Positions 26,330 to 35,298 of a stretch of DNA of 64,000 nt are shown one piece after another. Position numbers and translations under genes: made by a program. The number at the start of each line of letters is the position of its first letter. Positions within the stretch are counted from its first letter, which is position 1. The notes under the pieces are model-generated. The model worked only from the letters and a program-made list of their open reading frames with translations. It did not search any database and had not been told where the DNA came from. The stretch comes from Hyphomicrobiales bacterium (GTDB taxonomy: Bacteria > Pseudomonadota > Alphaproteobacteria > Rhizobiales > Beijerinckiaceae): the NCBI GenBank assembly GCA_019075865.1, contig JAGXAN010000007.1, forward strand, positions 1 to 64,000, written 5' to 3'.

Positions 26330-26414
26330 TGGTGGAGGAGGTAGGACTCGAACCTACGAAGGCGTAGCCAGCGGATTTACAGTCCGCCCCCTTTGCCACT
26401 CGGGACACTCCTCC
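26330..26414 (-). tRNA. tRNA-Tyr (GTA)
   Basis: On the minus strand this 85-nt class II tRNA starts GGAGGAGTGTCCCGAGTGG, has anticodon stem-loop GGACTGTAAATCC with anticodon GTA, a long variable arm and the T loop GTTCGAGTC, and ends with encoded CCA. It lies 95 bases upstream of tRNA-Gly in the same direction, so both may come from one transcript. Confidence 0.97.
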
Positions 26415-26456
26415 GTCCAGTTGGCAAGCGTGGATGCGCTTGTGCCGGAAGGGATG

Positions 26457-26478
26457 AAAAACCCCGCTCATCGCGGGG
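26457..26478 (-). terminator. Intrinsic terminator on the minus strand upstream of tRNA-Tyr
   Basis: On the minus strand CCCCGC, GATGA loop and GCGGGG form a six-pair GC stem followed by TTTTTC. It lies about 43 bases before the tRNA-Tyr gene and would stop minus-strand transcription entering from the rlmB side, insulating the tRNA promoter. There is no gene on that strand immediately upstream that it would serve. Confidence 0.65.
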
Positions 26479-26629
26479 CTGCTCATGTTGTTTCTATGGG
26501 CAAGCGGGCAACGTATGTCAACCCAAAATCCATGCGGGGGAATGGCAGATGCACTTGCCTCGCCAGCGGGCTTGTGTGCAAAGAGGGATCGTGCACCTTT
26601 TATCGGCTTCGGGCGGGTTGGATTTCAGA

Positions 26630-27586
26630 ATGGCAAAGCAGACGATTCGACAGGGTGGCAAGCCCGGCGGCAAATCCGGAAGCCACGGCGCAAGCAAGGG
26701 TGCGGGCAAGGCTGCGGGCAAGGGCCCCGGCCGACGGGCGGGCCCGCGCGAAGGGGAGGGGCCAGCGGGCCCTGCGGCGCGCGAGGGTGCGTCGCGTCCG
26801 GCGCGGCCATTTCAGGTTCGTCCCGGTGCCGGGCGTGGCCAAGGGCAGCGATTGGCCCGGGCGACCCCCGAACTGGCGCTGATTTACGGCCTGCACGCCG
26901 TGCGCGCCGCCTTGACCAATCCGCGTCGCAAACTGCTGCGCCTGCATGGCACGGCGCTTGGGCTGGAAAAGTTGCAGGCTGAAATCGCGCAGGCCAAGGT
27001 GGTGGTGCAACAAGTGGCCATCGAGGATATTGCGGCCAGCTTGAGTGCGGATGCCGTGCACCAGGGGGTGCTGCTGGAAGCACGGCCATTGCCGGTGCTG
27101 GACATTTCCGAAATTGAAATGCGCAGCGGCATGATTCTGGTGCTGGATCAGATTACCGACCCGCATAATGTGGGCGCGATTTTGCGCAGCGCAGCGGCCT
27201 TTGCGCTGGATGCGATTGTCACGACCGAGCGACACGCGCCTGATTTTTCGGGGGTTCTGGCAAAAGCCGCCTCGGGCGGACTTGAGCATGTGCCGATCGC
27301 CGAGGCCACCAATCTGGCGCGCGCGCTGACCGAACTGGGCGAGATGGGTTATCTGCGCATCGGGCTTGATTCGGAGGGGGCGGTGGCGCTGGAGAGTGTG
27401 GCGCTGCACGCGCCGGTGGCGCTGGTGCTGGGGGCCGAGGGGCGCGGTTTGCGTCGCCTGACGCGCGAGCGGTGCGACGTGATTGCCAAACTCGATCTGC
27501 CGGGGGCCGTCAAGAGCCTCAATGTGTCCAACGCTTGCGCGATCGCGCTGGCGTTGACCCATGCGCGGTTGCGCCCTGGCGCGTGA
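26630..27586 (+). CDS. rlmB: 23S rRNA 2'-O-methyltransferase RlmB-like, SpoU/TrmH family
   Basis: This 318-residue SPOUT methyltransferase should methylate a 23S rRNA guanosine (G2251 in E. coli). The substrate-binding domain begins LIYGLHAVRAALTN and includes VHQGVLLEARPLP. The knotted catalytic domain has LVLDQITDPHNVGAILRSAAAF, LVLGAEGRGLRRLTRERCD and LPGAVKSLNVSNACAIAL, the three SpoU motifs. About 75 N-terminal residues form a Gly/Lys/Arg/Pro-rich disordered tail, longer than in E. coli. The ATG at 26630 was chosen because that basic tail begins there; the frame stays open to 26393, through a tRNA gene. RlmB is the best name, but other SpoU substrates are possible. Confidence 0.88.
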   Translation: MAKQTIRQGGKPGGKSGSHGASKGAGKAAGKGPGRRAGPREGEGPAGPAAREGASRPARPFQVRPGAGRGQGQRLARATPELALIYGLHAVRAALTNPRRKLLRLHGTALGLEKLQAEIAQAKVVVQQVAIEDIAASLSADAVHQGVLLEARPLPVLDISEIEMRSGMILVLDQITDPHNVGAILRSAAAFALDAIVTTERHAPDFSGVLAKAASGGLEHVPIAEATNLARALTELGEMGYLRIGLDSEGAVALESVALHAPVALVLGAEGRGLRRLTRERCDVIAKLDLPGAVKSLNVSNACAIALALTHARLRPGA

Positions 27587-27805
27587 AGCGCGTCGCCTGA
27601 AGCGGCGGTATTGAAAGCTTCGGCACCCGATTCATCCCTATTTGCATGGGGATGTCCCATTCTGGCCAAATTTGTGCTAGTCAATGGCCATGCCGGGTGG
27701 GACGGTGCGTTGCATCCGATAACCGGCGAAACAAAAGCGCATCCATGTGTCGCAAGTGCCCATCAGAAGCACTGTCATGGAGCGCCGATTTCCTTTGGGG
27801 GGAAA

Positions 27806-29530
27806 ATGGTTCAGATTGTGCCACCAATTTCACAATATAATGATCGGCTGCGCACCATGAGCGCGCACGAGCGCAAAGTGATCTTTGCGTCCTCGCTGGG
27901 GACCGTGTTCGAGTGGTATGATTTCTTTGTGTTCGCGCTGCTTTATCCGTTCATCGCGAACGAATTTTTTGCTTCATCGCCGCCAACGGCGCGCAATATC
28001 TTTGCTTTGCTGGTTTTTGCGGCCGGTTATATCGTGCGTCCGTTCGGGGCTATCGTATTTGGCCGGATCGGCGATCTGGTCGGACGCAAATATACCTTTC
28101 TGGTTACCATTGGCATGATGGGTCTTTCGACCTTTCTGGTCGGGTTGCTGCCAGGTTCCAATTCGATCGGCATTGCTGCGCCGATCCTGCTGCTGGTGCT
28201 GCGCATGTTGCAGGGGCTGGCGGTGGGGGGTGAATATGGCGGGGCTGCCACCTATGTCGCCGAGCACGCACCGGCCGGGCGTCGCGGCTTTTACACCTCG
28301 TGGATTCAACTGACCGCTACGGCGGGCCTGTTTTTGACGCTGATCGTTATCGTCGTCACGCGGGACCTGGTGGGCGAGGCCGCATTTGGTGCCGGTGGCA
28401 TGTGGCGCATCACTTTTCTTTTGTCGATCATTTTGCTGGTGATTTCGCTCTGGATCCGTTTCCAGCTCAATGAATCGCCAGCTTTCTTGCAGATGAAAGC
28501 CGATGGGGAGGGGTCGAGTTCGCCCATACGCGATGCCTTTGGCAATTGGCCGAACCTGAAAATCGGACTGATCGCCTTGTTTGGCCTGACGGCAGGGCAG
28601 GGGGTCGTATGGTATGCCAGCCAGTTCTACATTTATGCCTTCATGCAGATTTCGCTGCATGTTTCCTACCTCACGGCTGTGAATATCATGGCTTGGGCCT
28701 TGGTGGCGGCGGCACCATTCTTTGTGGTGTTCGGTTGGCTCTCTGACAAGATTGGCCGCAAGCCGATTATTCTGACCGGCTGCCTTTTGGCGGCCTTGCT
28801 GTATTTTCCCGTATTCGGGATGATCGCGAAGGTCGCCAACCCGGCTTTGGCCAAGGCGGTTGCGGGCCAGCATTATACGGTGACGGCGGATACTGCTGAT
28901 TGCACTTCGCTGTTCGATCCGGTTGGCACCAAGGTTTTCACTCATTCGTGCGATATTGCACGGCGTGAATTGGGCTTGGCGGGTGCGCCCTATGATTTGG
29001 TGGCTGGCACGCCGGGCAGCCCGGCAAATCTGACCATCGGCGCCACCAGGATCAATGCCTATGATGCAAGCAAACTGGATGCTGCTGCGCAGAAAACCGT
29101 GCCGGCGGCGTTCCAGCAATCGGTGGCGGGCGCATTGCGGAAGGCCGGGTTCCCCGCCAATAATGATGCGGGTATCGTCAAAATGGCCAGTCTTGTCGAT
29201 TTCAACCCGCAGGCGGTGGAACTGATCCTGCTGGTGTTTGCGCTGGTGTTGCTCGCAACCATGGTTTACGGACCGATCGGAGCAACATTGGTGGAGTTTT
29301 TTCCAACCCGCATCCGCTATTCGGGCATGTCCCTGCCTTATAACATCGGTAATGGCGTGTTTGGTGGCTTGTTGCCGGCGGCAGCTGTGGCGCTGGTGGC
29401 GGCCTCGGGTGATATTTTCCGTGGTCTTTGGTATCCCGTCATCATTGCCGGGTCGACTTTTGTGATTGGCTTGCTGTTTGTGCCGGAAACCAAGGATCGC
29501 GACATTTATGATAACAACCCCTATAACTGA
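27806..29530 (+). CDS. MFS transporter, metabolite:H+ symporter (MHS) type
   Basis: This 574-residue transporter is of the ProP/KgtP/ShiA-like family. Helix 1 holds SLGTVFEWYDFFVFA, followed by PFGAIVFGRIGDLVGRKYTF (the loop 2-3 motif) and GLAVGGEYGGAATYVAEHAP, all family hallmarks. Twelve helices are expected, but the chain is over 100 residues longer than usual. The excess lies between helices 9/10 (about residues 345-470) as a soluble, non-hydrophobic insertion starting KVANPALAKAVAG and carrying two cysteines. The start at 27806 follows GGGGGGAAA; the frame runs open further upstream without support. The substrate is probably a dicarboxylate, aromatic acid or osmolyte; the sequence does not decide. 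Confidence 0.9.
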   Translation: MVQIVPPISQYNDRLRTMSAHERKVIFASSLGTVFEWYDFFVFALLYPFIANEFFASSPPTARNIFALLVFAAGYIVRPFGAIVFGRIGDLVGRKYTFLVTIGMMGLSTFLVGLLPGSNSIGIAAPILLLVLRMLQGLAVGGEYGGAATYVAEHAPAGRRGFYTSWIQLTATAGLFLTLIVIVVTRDLVGEAAFGAGGMWRITFLLSIILLVISLWIRFQLNESPAFLQMKADGEGSSSPIRDAFGNWPNLKIGLIALFGLTAGQGVVWYASQFYIYAFMQISLHVSYLTAVNIMAWALVAAAPFFVVFGWLSDKIGRKPIILTGCLLAALLYFPVFGMIAKVANPALAKAVAGQHYTVTADTADCTSLFDPVGTKVFTHSCDIARRELGLAGAPYDLVAGTPGSPANLTIGATRINAYDASKLDAAAQKTVPAAFQQSVAGALRKAGFPANNDAGIVKMASLVDFNPQAVELILLVFALVLLATMVYGPIGATLVEFFPTRIRYSGMSLPYNIGNGVFGGLLPAAAVALVAASGDIFRGLWYPVIIAGSTFVIGLLFVPETKDRDIYDNNPYN

Positions 29531-29617
29531 TATCGAGCCCGACTAGAGGCGGGCGGGCCGCATCGTTTCGATTGCGTTGCGCGCCGGTGACTGCTATGGG
29601 CAAGGCATATTTGGTGA

Positions 29618-29693
29618 GCCGGCTTAGCTCAGTTGGTAGAGCAACTGATTTGTAATCAGTAGGTCGCGGGTTCGACCCCTGCAGCCGGCACCA
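29618..29693 (+). tRNA. tRNA-Thr (TGT)
   Basis: This 76-nt tRNA has acceptor stem GCCGGCT paired with AGCCGGC, D loop AGCTCAGTTGGTAGAGC, anticodon loop in CTGATTTGTAATCAG with anticodon TGT, T loop GTTCGACCC and encoded CCA. It stands alone between the MFS gene and the Nramp-like gene. Confidence 0.97.
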
Positions 29694-29817
29694 GACATTG
29701 AAGTGATTTCCCGTCTTACGCCGTCGCAGACGCGCCGCAAGCTTGCACTGATGGGGCAGGTTTATGACCGCTGGGAACCTTTCTGCCAGACGCGCGTTGC
29801 GGGCATAGTGTCCATGT

Positions 29818-31224
29818 ATGATCATTGCTGTGCGTAGCGGTGTCATTGAGGCTTCATCCAAATTGTGGGATGGTCAGGTCGACAGGAGTCTTGCCGCCAT
29901 CACCCGCGATCCGCCCCAGAGTCCAATCAGCGAAATTGCGCAGGATCAAGACCCGCGTGGCGGAAAGTCGCGCTGGCGCGGACTGGTCCAGGTTCTGGGG
30001 CCGGGCCTGATCACGGGGGCGTCGGACGATGATCCCAGCGGCATTGCAACCTATTCGCAGGCCGGGGCACAGTTTGGGTTTCAACTGATCTGGACGCTTG
30101 TTTTCAGTTGGCCGCTGATGTGCGTCATTCAGGAAATATCGGCCCGGATCGGGCGGGTGACGGGCCGGGGTATTGCCGGCGTTATCAAGCGCCATTATCC
30201 GCCATCCGTGCTCTATGGGCTGGTGATTTTGCTGGTGGTTGCCAATACCATCAACATTGGTGCCGATCTGGGTGCCATGACGGCAGCCTTGCAATTGGTG
30301 ATGGGTGGCCCGACTCTGGCCTATCTGGTGATGTTTGCGGTCGCTTCGGTATTGCTTGAAATCTTTGTGCGATATTCACGCTATGTTGGGGTTCTGAAAT
30401 GGTTGACCGCATCCTTGCTCGCCTATGTGGCGGTGGCGTTTTCGGTGAATGTGCCATGGGGGCAGGTGGCCCATGCTGTGCTGGTGCCCAAGTTTTCGCT
30501 GGATGCAGACTATCTTACGGTGGTTGTGGCCGTGCTGGGCACGACCATCAGTCCCTATTTGTTTTTTTGGCAGGCGGGTGAAGAGGTCGAGGATACGATC
30601 CAGCGCCCCGGGGCAAAGCCACTGGCGCGGGCCCCTGAGCAGGCCCGCAGTGAATTTGCCCGCATCCGCATAGACACCTATCTGGGTATGGCGTTTTCCA
30701 ACGCAGTTGCGATATTCATCGTGATCACGACCGCTGCAACCCTGCATTCTCATGGCATTCGGGACATCCAGACTTCGGCGCAGGCTGCCGAAGCGCTGCG
30801 CCCCATTGCCGGTCGATTCGTGTTTTTGGTTTTTGCTTTGGGGATCATTGGAACCGGGCTTTTGGCGTTGCCGGTGCTGGCGGGCTCAGCGGCCTATGCG
30901 GTGGGTGAGACGCTAGGCTGGCATGTCGGGCTGGCGCGCAAATTTGCCCATGCCAAGGGGTTTTACGCGGTGATCGCGGCCTCGACCGGGGTTGGACTCA
31001 TCCTGAATTACAGCTCGCTTGATCCGGTCAAGGCGCTGTTCTGGAGCGCGGTGGTCAATGGGGTGGTCGCAGTGCCAATTATGGTATTCATGATGCTGGT
31101 GACCAGTCGCAAGGATACGATGGGCATTTTCGTATTGCCGCCCATGCTCAAGCTGGGTGGTTGGCTGGCGACCGCCGTCATGTTGGCTGCGGCCATAGGC
31201 ATGTTTGCGACCATTGGCCGGTAA
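29818..31224 (+). CDS. Nramp-family-like metal ion transporter with altered binding motifs
   Basis: This 468-residue, eleven- or twelve-helix protein shows the Nramp fold: helix 1 has GPGLITGASDDDPSGIATYS and helix 6 has LGTTISPYLFFWQAGEEVED. Canonical Nramp transporters carry DPGN in helix 1 and an MPH motif in helix 6. Here Asp72 and Pro73 remain, Asn is replaced by Gly75, Met by Ser245 and His by Tyr247. Loss of the methionine is a feature of Nramp-related magnesium transporters and of other divergent clades, so the substrate need not be manganese or iron. The N-terminal 45 residues are polar and poorly conserved, and the start at 29818 is unsure. The gene converges on PPK2. Confidence 0.85.
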   Translation: MIIAVRSGVIEASSKLWDGQVDRSLAAITRDPPQSPISEIAQDQDPRGGKSRWRGLVQVLGPGLITGASDDDPSGIATYSQAGAQFGFQLIWTLVFSWPLMCVIQEISARIGRVTGRGIAGVIKRHYPPSVLYGLVILLVVANTINIGADLGAMTAALQLVMGGPTLAYLVMFAVASVLLEIFVRYSRYVGVLKWLTASLLAYVAVAFSVNVPWGQVAHAVLVPKFSLDADYLTVVVAVLGTTISPYLFFWQAGEEVEDTIQRPGAKPLARAPEQARSEFARIRIDTYLGMAFSNAVAIFIVITTAATLHSHGIRDIQTSAQAAEALRPIAGRFVFLVFALGIIGTGLLALPVLAGSAAYAVGETLGWHVGLARKFAHAKGFYAVIAASTGVGLILNYSSLDPVKALFWSAVVNGVVAVPIMVFMMLVTSRKDTMGIFVLPPMLKLGGWLATAVMLAAAIGMFATIGR

Positions 31225-31230
31225 GGCTTG

Positions 31231-32100
31231 TCAATCCTCCAACTGTTTGCGGATGGCCAGCAATTCGGTGCGGCGCTCGGCGCTCACTTGCGGAAATTCC
31301 ATGTGCAGGCTTTCCATTTGTTTCAACAAGATTTGCGAGACAATCAGCCGCGCATTCAGTTTGTCGTCTGCCGGAACAATATACCAGGGTGCGTGCCGTG
31401 TGCTGGTGGCGGACAGGCATTTGCCATAGACGGACATATATTGGTCCCAAAAGCCTCGCTCGGTGAGATCGGCGGCGCTGAATTTCCAGTTCTTGTCGGG
31501 TGCGTCGATACGTTCGATAAACCGTCGCCTCTGTTCTTCCTTGGAAATATGCAGGAAAATTTTGACGATTCGCGTGCCGTTCTCATGCAAATGGCGCTCA
31601 AGGGCATTGATCGAGCGATAGCGGTGTTTCCAGATTTTCGTTTCGTCGGAAGGTTTGTCGGGCAGGCTTTCATTGGCCAGTATTTCGGGGTGGACGCGTG
31701 CGATCAGGACTTCCTCATAATAAGAGCGGTTGAAAATGCCGATACGGCCGCGCGCGGGCAAATTTCGGGTGGTGCGCCATAAAAAATCATGCTCCAGTTC
31801 GTTGGCGCTGGGATGTTTGAAGCTGAATACCTCGCAGCCCTGCGGATTGACCCCAGACATGACGTGTCGAATGGCACCGTCCTTGCCGGCTGCATCCATG
31901 GCCTGAAAAATCAGTAAAATGGCGTGGCTGTTGGCGGCATAGAGCCGCTCTTGCTGATCGCTGAGGCGGGCGACATGATCTGCCAGAATATGCTTGTAAT
32001 CGCGTTTTTGCGTGTAAATCGGGTCGATGATCGTGGGCCATTGGTCAAGGTCGACGCGGGATTCCTCGGCCACTCGAAAGTCTTTGATTTTAATGTCCAT
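31231..32100 (-). CDS. ppk2: Polyphosphate kinase 2 family protein
   Basis: This 289-residue PPK2-type phosphotransferase uses polyphosphate to phosphorylate nucleotides. The Walker A-like loop is [15 protein letters not shown], the lid region has [34 protein letters not shown], and [16 protein letters not shown] and [12 protein letters not shown] follow, as in class II/III single-domain enzymes of about 300 residues. The aspartate in Walker A suits AMP or ADP substrates. The start at 32100 follows AAAGG; a codon six residues earlier is less likely. It converges on the Nramp-like gene with six bases between the stops and lies downstream of the P-type ATPase gene on the same strand. Confidence 0.92.
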   Translation of the reverse strand: MDIKIKDFRVAEESRVDLDQWPTIIDPIYTQKRDYKHILADHVARLSDQQERLYAANSHAILLIFQAMDAAGKDGAIRHVMSGVNPQGCEVFSFKHPSANELEHDFLWRTTRNLPARGRIGIFNRSYYEEVLIARVHPEILANESLPDKPSDETKIWKHRYRSINALERHLHENGTRIVKIFLHISKEEQRRRFIERIDAPDKNWKFSAADLTERGFWDQYMSVYGKCLSATSTRHAPWYIVPADDKLNARLIVSQILLKQMESLHMEFPQVSAERRTELLAIRKQLED

Positions 32101-32133
32101 CGTTGCGGCCTTTCGCAAAAGAAGGTGCTGCCA

Positions 32134-34518
32134 TCAGACAAGTTCCAGCCGTGCAAACACGGGAATTTTGACCAGATCCAGCACAAAAGCAAATATCACC
32201 GAAGCCCCGAGGAGGCCGGCGATGATCGGCAGCGGCAGGGCCGTCATGGCAAGGCCGGTCATTGCCAGTGTCATGGCAATCAGGACGTCAATCAGCGAGG
32301 AAATAACCAGCCACGTGCTTGGCCGCGAGCGCCACATATGGCGGCGCTCGCGCAGGGCATAGATCATGGCCTGACTACTGAAAACCAAAGTGACAAAGGC
32401 CAGCGTCTGCTGCGTTTTCGCGGGCAGATGTAGCCAAAAGATTCCCAGCGCCAGCACAGCGATGCAAAAGACAAACTGGCAAAGCCCGAGAAATATGCCA
32501 GCGCGGGTCATATTGTTAATCCGCCAGACGTTGGGCTTGGGCGAGATGGCGACGTTATCGGCGGTCAGTGACATGGCCAGAAAATCCCCGGCAACCATCA
32601 GAATTACCATCAGCAGGGGGGTCAGGATCGCGTGTCCGGTCATGACGAGGCCAGCCCCTAAAAACAGCACGGTGACGATCTTCTTGACGATGGAATTGAG
32701 CGTGTAGGTGAGGATGCGCTGGAAGATGATGCGGCCTTCCTTGACGGCGGCGACTATGCCGAACAGTCCGGGTTTGGTGAGCACCATGCCAGCGGCGGAT
32801 TTGGCGACATCGGTAGCACTGGCCACGGCTATGCCGATTTGCGCCTGGCGCAGCGCGGGGGCATCGTTGGCACCATCGCCGCACATGCCGACCGTATGGC
32901 CGATGCTTTGGAAGTCCTTGACCAGATTGAATTTGTCCTCTGGCAGCACACCGGCAAAAACCGCATAGGTTCTGGCCCGGAGATTGGCGGCAATCGGGCC
33001 GGGTGGACAGATCGGGCCATCCAGCCCCACCGCGTGCGCGACAATGGCAGCGGTCGCGGGCGCGTCCCCTGTTACCATCACCACCCGCACTCCCATGCCG
33101 TGCAATTGTGCGATCAGGGGCGCGGAATCGTCGCGCGGCGGGTCGCTGAGGGCAATCATGCCGATCAGTTTGAGGGCATCGGGGGGGCCGCCAGCGACGG
33201 CCAGCACGCGGAAACCCTGTCCCTCCAGCGCCTGGGCTGCGGCGATTGCCGTTTGCGATGGTGACGCAATTTTGGCGACTGTGGCAAAGGCCCCTTTGAC
33301 GATGTTGAAGGGGGTGCCTTTTTCATCCTGCGTCATGGCTTGCGCCATTTTGCTTGCCGGATCAAACGGCGTGAAGGTTTGGATGCGCAGTGGATGCCCG
33401 GGGGAATGGCCCTTGGCCGCCGAGCGGATGGCGGTGTCGACCGGGTCCTGACCGCCCTCGGACGAGGCGAGGCATGCCAAAGCCAGCACTTCGCCCTGCG
33501 AATGGCCGTCCATTGCCTGCACCTGCGCGACGGTGAGCGCGTTGCGGGTTAGGGTGCCGGTCTTGTCCGAACACAAAAGGTCCATGGTGGCGGCTTCATC
33601 CACAGCCGACAGGCGGGTCGGAAGCACGCCTTCACGGGCCAGCGCCCGCGCGCCCAAGGCCGACGCCAGCGTGAATGTGGCGGGCAGGGCCACCGGAATC
33701 GAGGCCAGCATCGCCGTCAGCACGAGGGGCAGAATTTCGTTCCAGGGCAAATGCAGAAACAGGGCATAGGCCACCAACAAGACAACAATGCCGCCGTTGA
33801 AGATCGCCAGATTGCGAACGACGCCCATGACCGCCTTTTGCTGGGCGCTTGCGGTATGGGCAATGCGAACCAGTTCCGCAGTGCGGCCAAACTTGGTGCG
33901 AACGCTAGTGGCAGTGACCCGCGCCACGGCCTCGCCGCGCCGGATCAGTGCCCCGGCGAAAGTCTCTTTGCCCGGCCCGGCTTCAATCGGCATGGATTCG
34001 CCGGTTAGCATGGATTGGTCGAGCAGCACTTCGCCGCCGATCAGGCTAACATCGGCTGGCACGATGCCGCCCAGCGATATTTTGACGATATCGCCAACCA
34101 CCAAATCCGCCGCCGGAATGGTCTTCCAGGCGCCGTCCCGTTTGGCGGTCGCGTTCAGGGCCAATTGTGATTTCAACGCTTTGAGGGTCGCCGTTGCGCG
34201 GGTCTCCTGAACGAGGCCGAGGATCGCATTGAACATCAGCAGCGCGAATATGATGGCCGCTTCCAGTTGCTTGCCAAGCACGAGTTCGAGGACAATGGCT
34301 GCTTCAAGCATCCAGGGCACGGGTGCTGATAGTTTTTTGAAGGCGCTTAACCACGGGCTGCGGTCGGTGTCGGGCATGGCATTGGCACCCGCCTGCGCCA
34401 AGCGTGCGCTGGCCTCGGTGCTGCTTAGTCCGGTGTCTTGGGTTGAGGGGCTTGGTGGGGGCGGTGCAGATGTGGACGGCTGATTCATGGACGGCTCACT
34501 CGCGCTGGAGGTCACCAT
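32134..34518 (-). CDS. P3A-type plasma-membrane H+-ATPase-like cation pump
   Basis: This 794-residue P-type ATPase has the actuator motif LTGESMP, the phosphorylation site LCSDKTGTLT, the hinge motif CGDGANDAPAL and about ten helices. There is no heavy-metal-binding N-terminal domain. The short C-terminus, helix 4 PVALPATFTLA and overall length match the proton-efflux P-type ATPases (P3A) of bacteria rather than calcium or potassium pumps. The N-terminal 40 residues are Pro/Ser-rich; the start may be 34518 or the ATG ten codons later at 34488. The PPK2 gene starts 33 bases downstream, so ion pumping and polyphosphate energy use may be co-expressed. The transported ion is an inference. Confidence 0.88.
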   Translation of the reverse strand: MVTSSASEPSMNQPSTSAPPPPSPSTQDTGLSSTEASARLAQAGANAMPDTDRSPWLSAFKKLSAPVPWMLEAAIVLELVLGKQLEAAIIFALLMFNAILGLVQETRATATLKALKSQLALNATAKRDGAWKTIPAADLVVGDIVKISLGGIVPADVSLIGGEVLLDQSMLTGESMPIEAGPGKETFAGALIRRGEAVARVTATSVRTKFGRTAELVRIAHTASAQQKAVMGVVRNLAIFNGGIVVLLVAYALFLHLPWNEILPLVLTAMLASIPVALPATFTLASALGARALAREGVLPTRLSAVDEAATMDLLCSDKTGTLTRNALTVAQVQAMDGHSQGEVLALACLASSEGGQDPVDTAIRSAAKGHSPGHPLRIQTFTPFDPASKMAQAMTQDEKGTPFNIVKGAFATVAKIASPSQTAIAAAQALEGQGFRVLAVAGGPPDALKLIGMIALSDPPRDDSAPLIAQLHGMGVRVVMVTGDAPATAAIVAHAVGLDGPICPPGPIAANLRARTYAVFAGVLPEDKFNLVKDFQSIGHTVGMCGDGANDAPALRQAQIGIAVASATDVAKSAAGMVLTKPGLFGIVAAVKEGRIIFQRILTYTLNSIVKKIVTVLFLGAGLVMTGHAILTPLLMVILMVAGDFLAMSLTADNVAISPKPNVWRINNMTRAGIFLGLCQFVFCIAVLALGIFWLHLPAKTQQTLAFVTLVFSSQAMIYALRERRHMWRSRPSTWLVISSLIDVLIAMTLAMTGLAMTALPLPIIAGLLGASVIFAFVLDLVKIPVFARLELV

Positions 34519-34572
34519 GCACCTATCCGGGCCCTCGGTCCAGATCGCTGCGCGTTGCAGTGCGAATCGGGC

Positions 34573-35298
34573 TTAGAGCATGCCCAGAAACTGTTTCAGC
34601 TCCGGCGTTTGCGGATTTGCGAAAACCGCTTCAGGACGACCTATTTCATGAACCTTGCCATGATGCATGAACACCACCCGTGAGCACACGTCACGGGCAA
34701 ATTTCATTTCATGCGTCACCATCAGAAGCGTCATGCCTTCGGCAGCCAGCGAACGCACGACGGCCAAAACTTCGCCCACCAGTTCCGGATCGAGGGCGGA
34801 GGTGATTTCATCGCAGAGCAAGGCGATGGGCCGCATCGCCAGCGCCCGGGCTATGGCGACCCGCTGCTGTTGTCCACCCGATAATTCATCTGGATAGGCA
34901 TCAAATTTGGCCGCGAGTCCCACCCTGTCCAGCATTTGGCGGGCTATTGCCTCTGCTTCTGGTTTGGGGGTCTTTTTCACCACGGCTTGCGAGAGAATGA
35001 CATTGCCGCCTGCCGTGAGGTGCGGAAACAGATTGAATTGCTGAAAAATCATGCCGACTTTCAGGCGAAGTGCTTTCAGATGCAATTCGTCGGGCAATAA
35101 TTGCGCGCCTGCGACCGAGATGGAGCCGGAATTGATCGATTCCAAGCCGTTGATGCAACGCAGCAGCGTCGATTTTCCCGAACCGCTCTTGCCAATGATG
35201 GCAATGACCTCGCCCGGTTCAATATCGAGGTTTATGCCCTTTAGCACTTCGTTGGGGCCAAAGCTTTTGCGAACCTCAGTGATTTCGATGAGCGACAT
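34573..35298 (-). CDS. Polar amino-acid ABC transporter ATPase (GlnQ/HisP type)
   Basis: This 241-residue ATPase has Walker A GKSGSGKST, the Q-loop MIFQQFNLFPHLTA, the signature LSGGQQQRVAIARAL, Walker B ALLCDEITSALDPE and MVTHEMKFARDV, all characteristic of the polar amino-acid uptake family. The ATG at 35298 lies inside the end of the upstream permease gene (23 bp overlap). It closes a four-gene operon in the order binding protein, permease, permease, ATPase, all on the minus strand. Confidence 0.95.
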   Translation of the reverse strand: MSLIEITEVRKSFGPNEVLKGINLDIEPGEVIAIIGKSGSGKSTLLRCINGLESINSGSISVAGAQLLPDELHLKALRLKVGMIFQQFNLFPHLTAGGNVILSQAVVKKTPKPEAEAIARQMLDRVGLAAKFDAYPDELSGGQQQRVAIARALAMRPIALLCDEITSALDPELVGEVLAVVRSLAAEGMTLLMVTHEMKFARDVCSRVVFMHHGKVHEIGRPEAVFANPQTPELKQFLGML

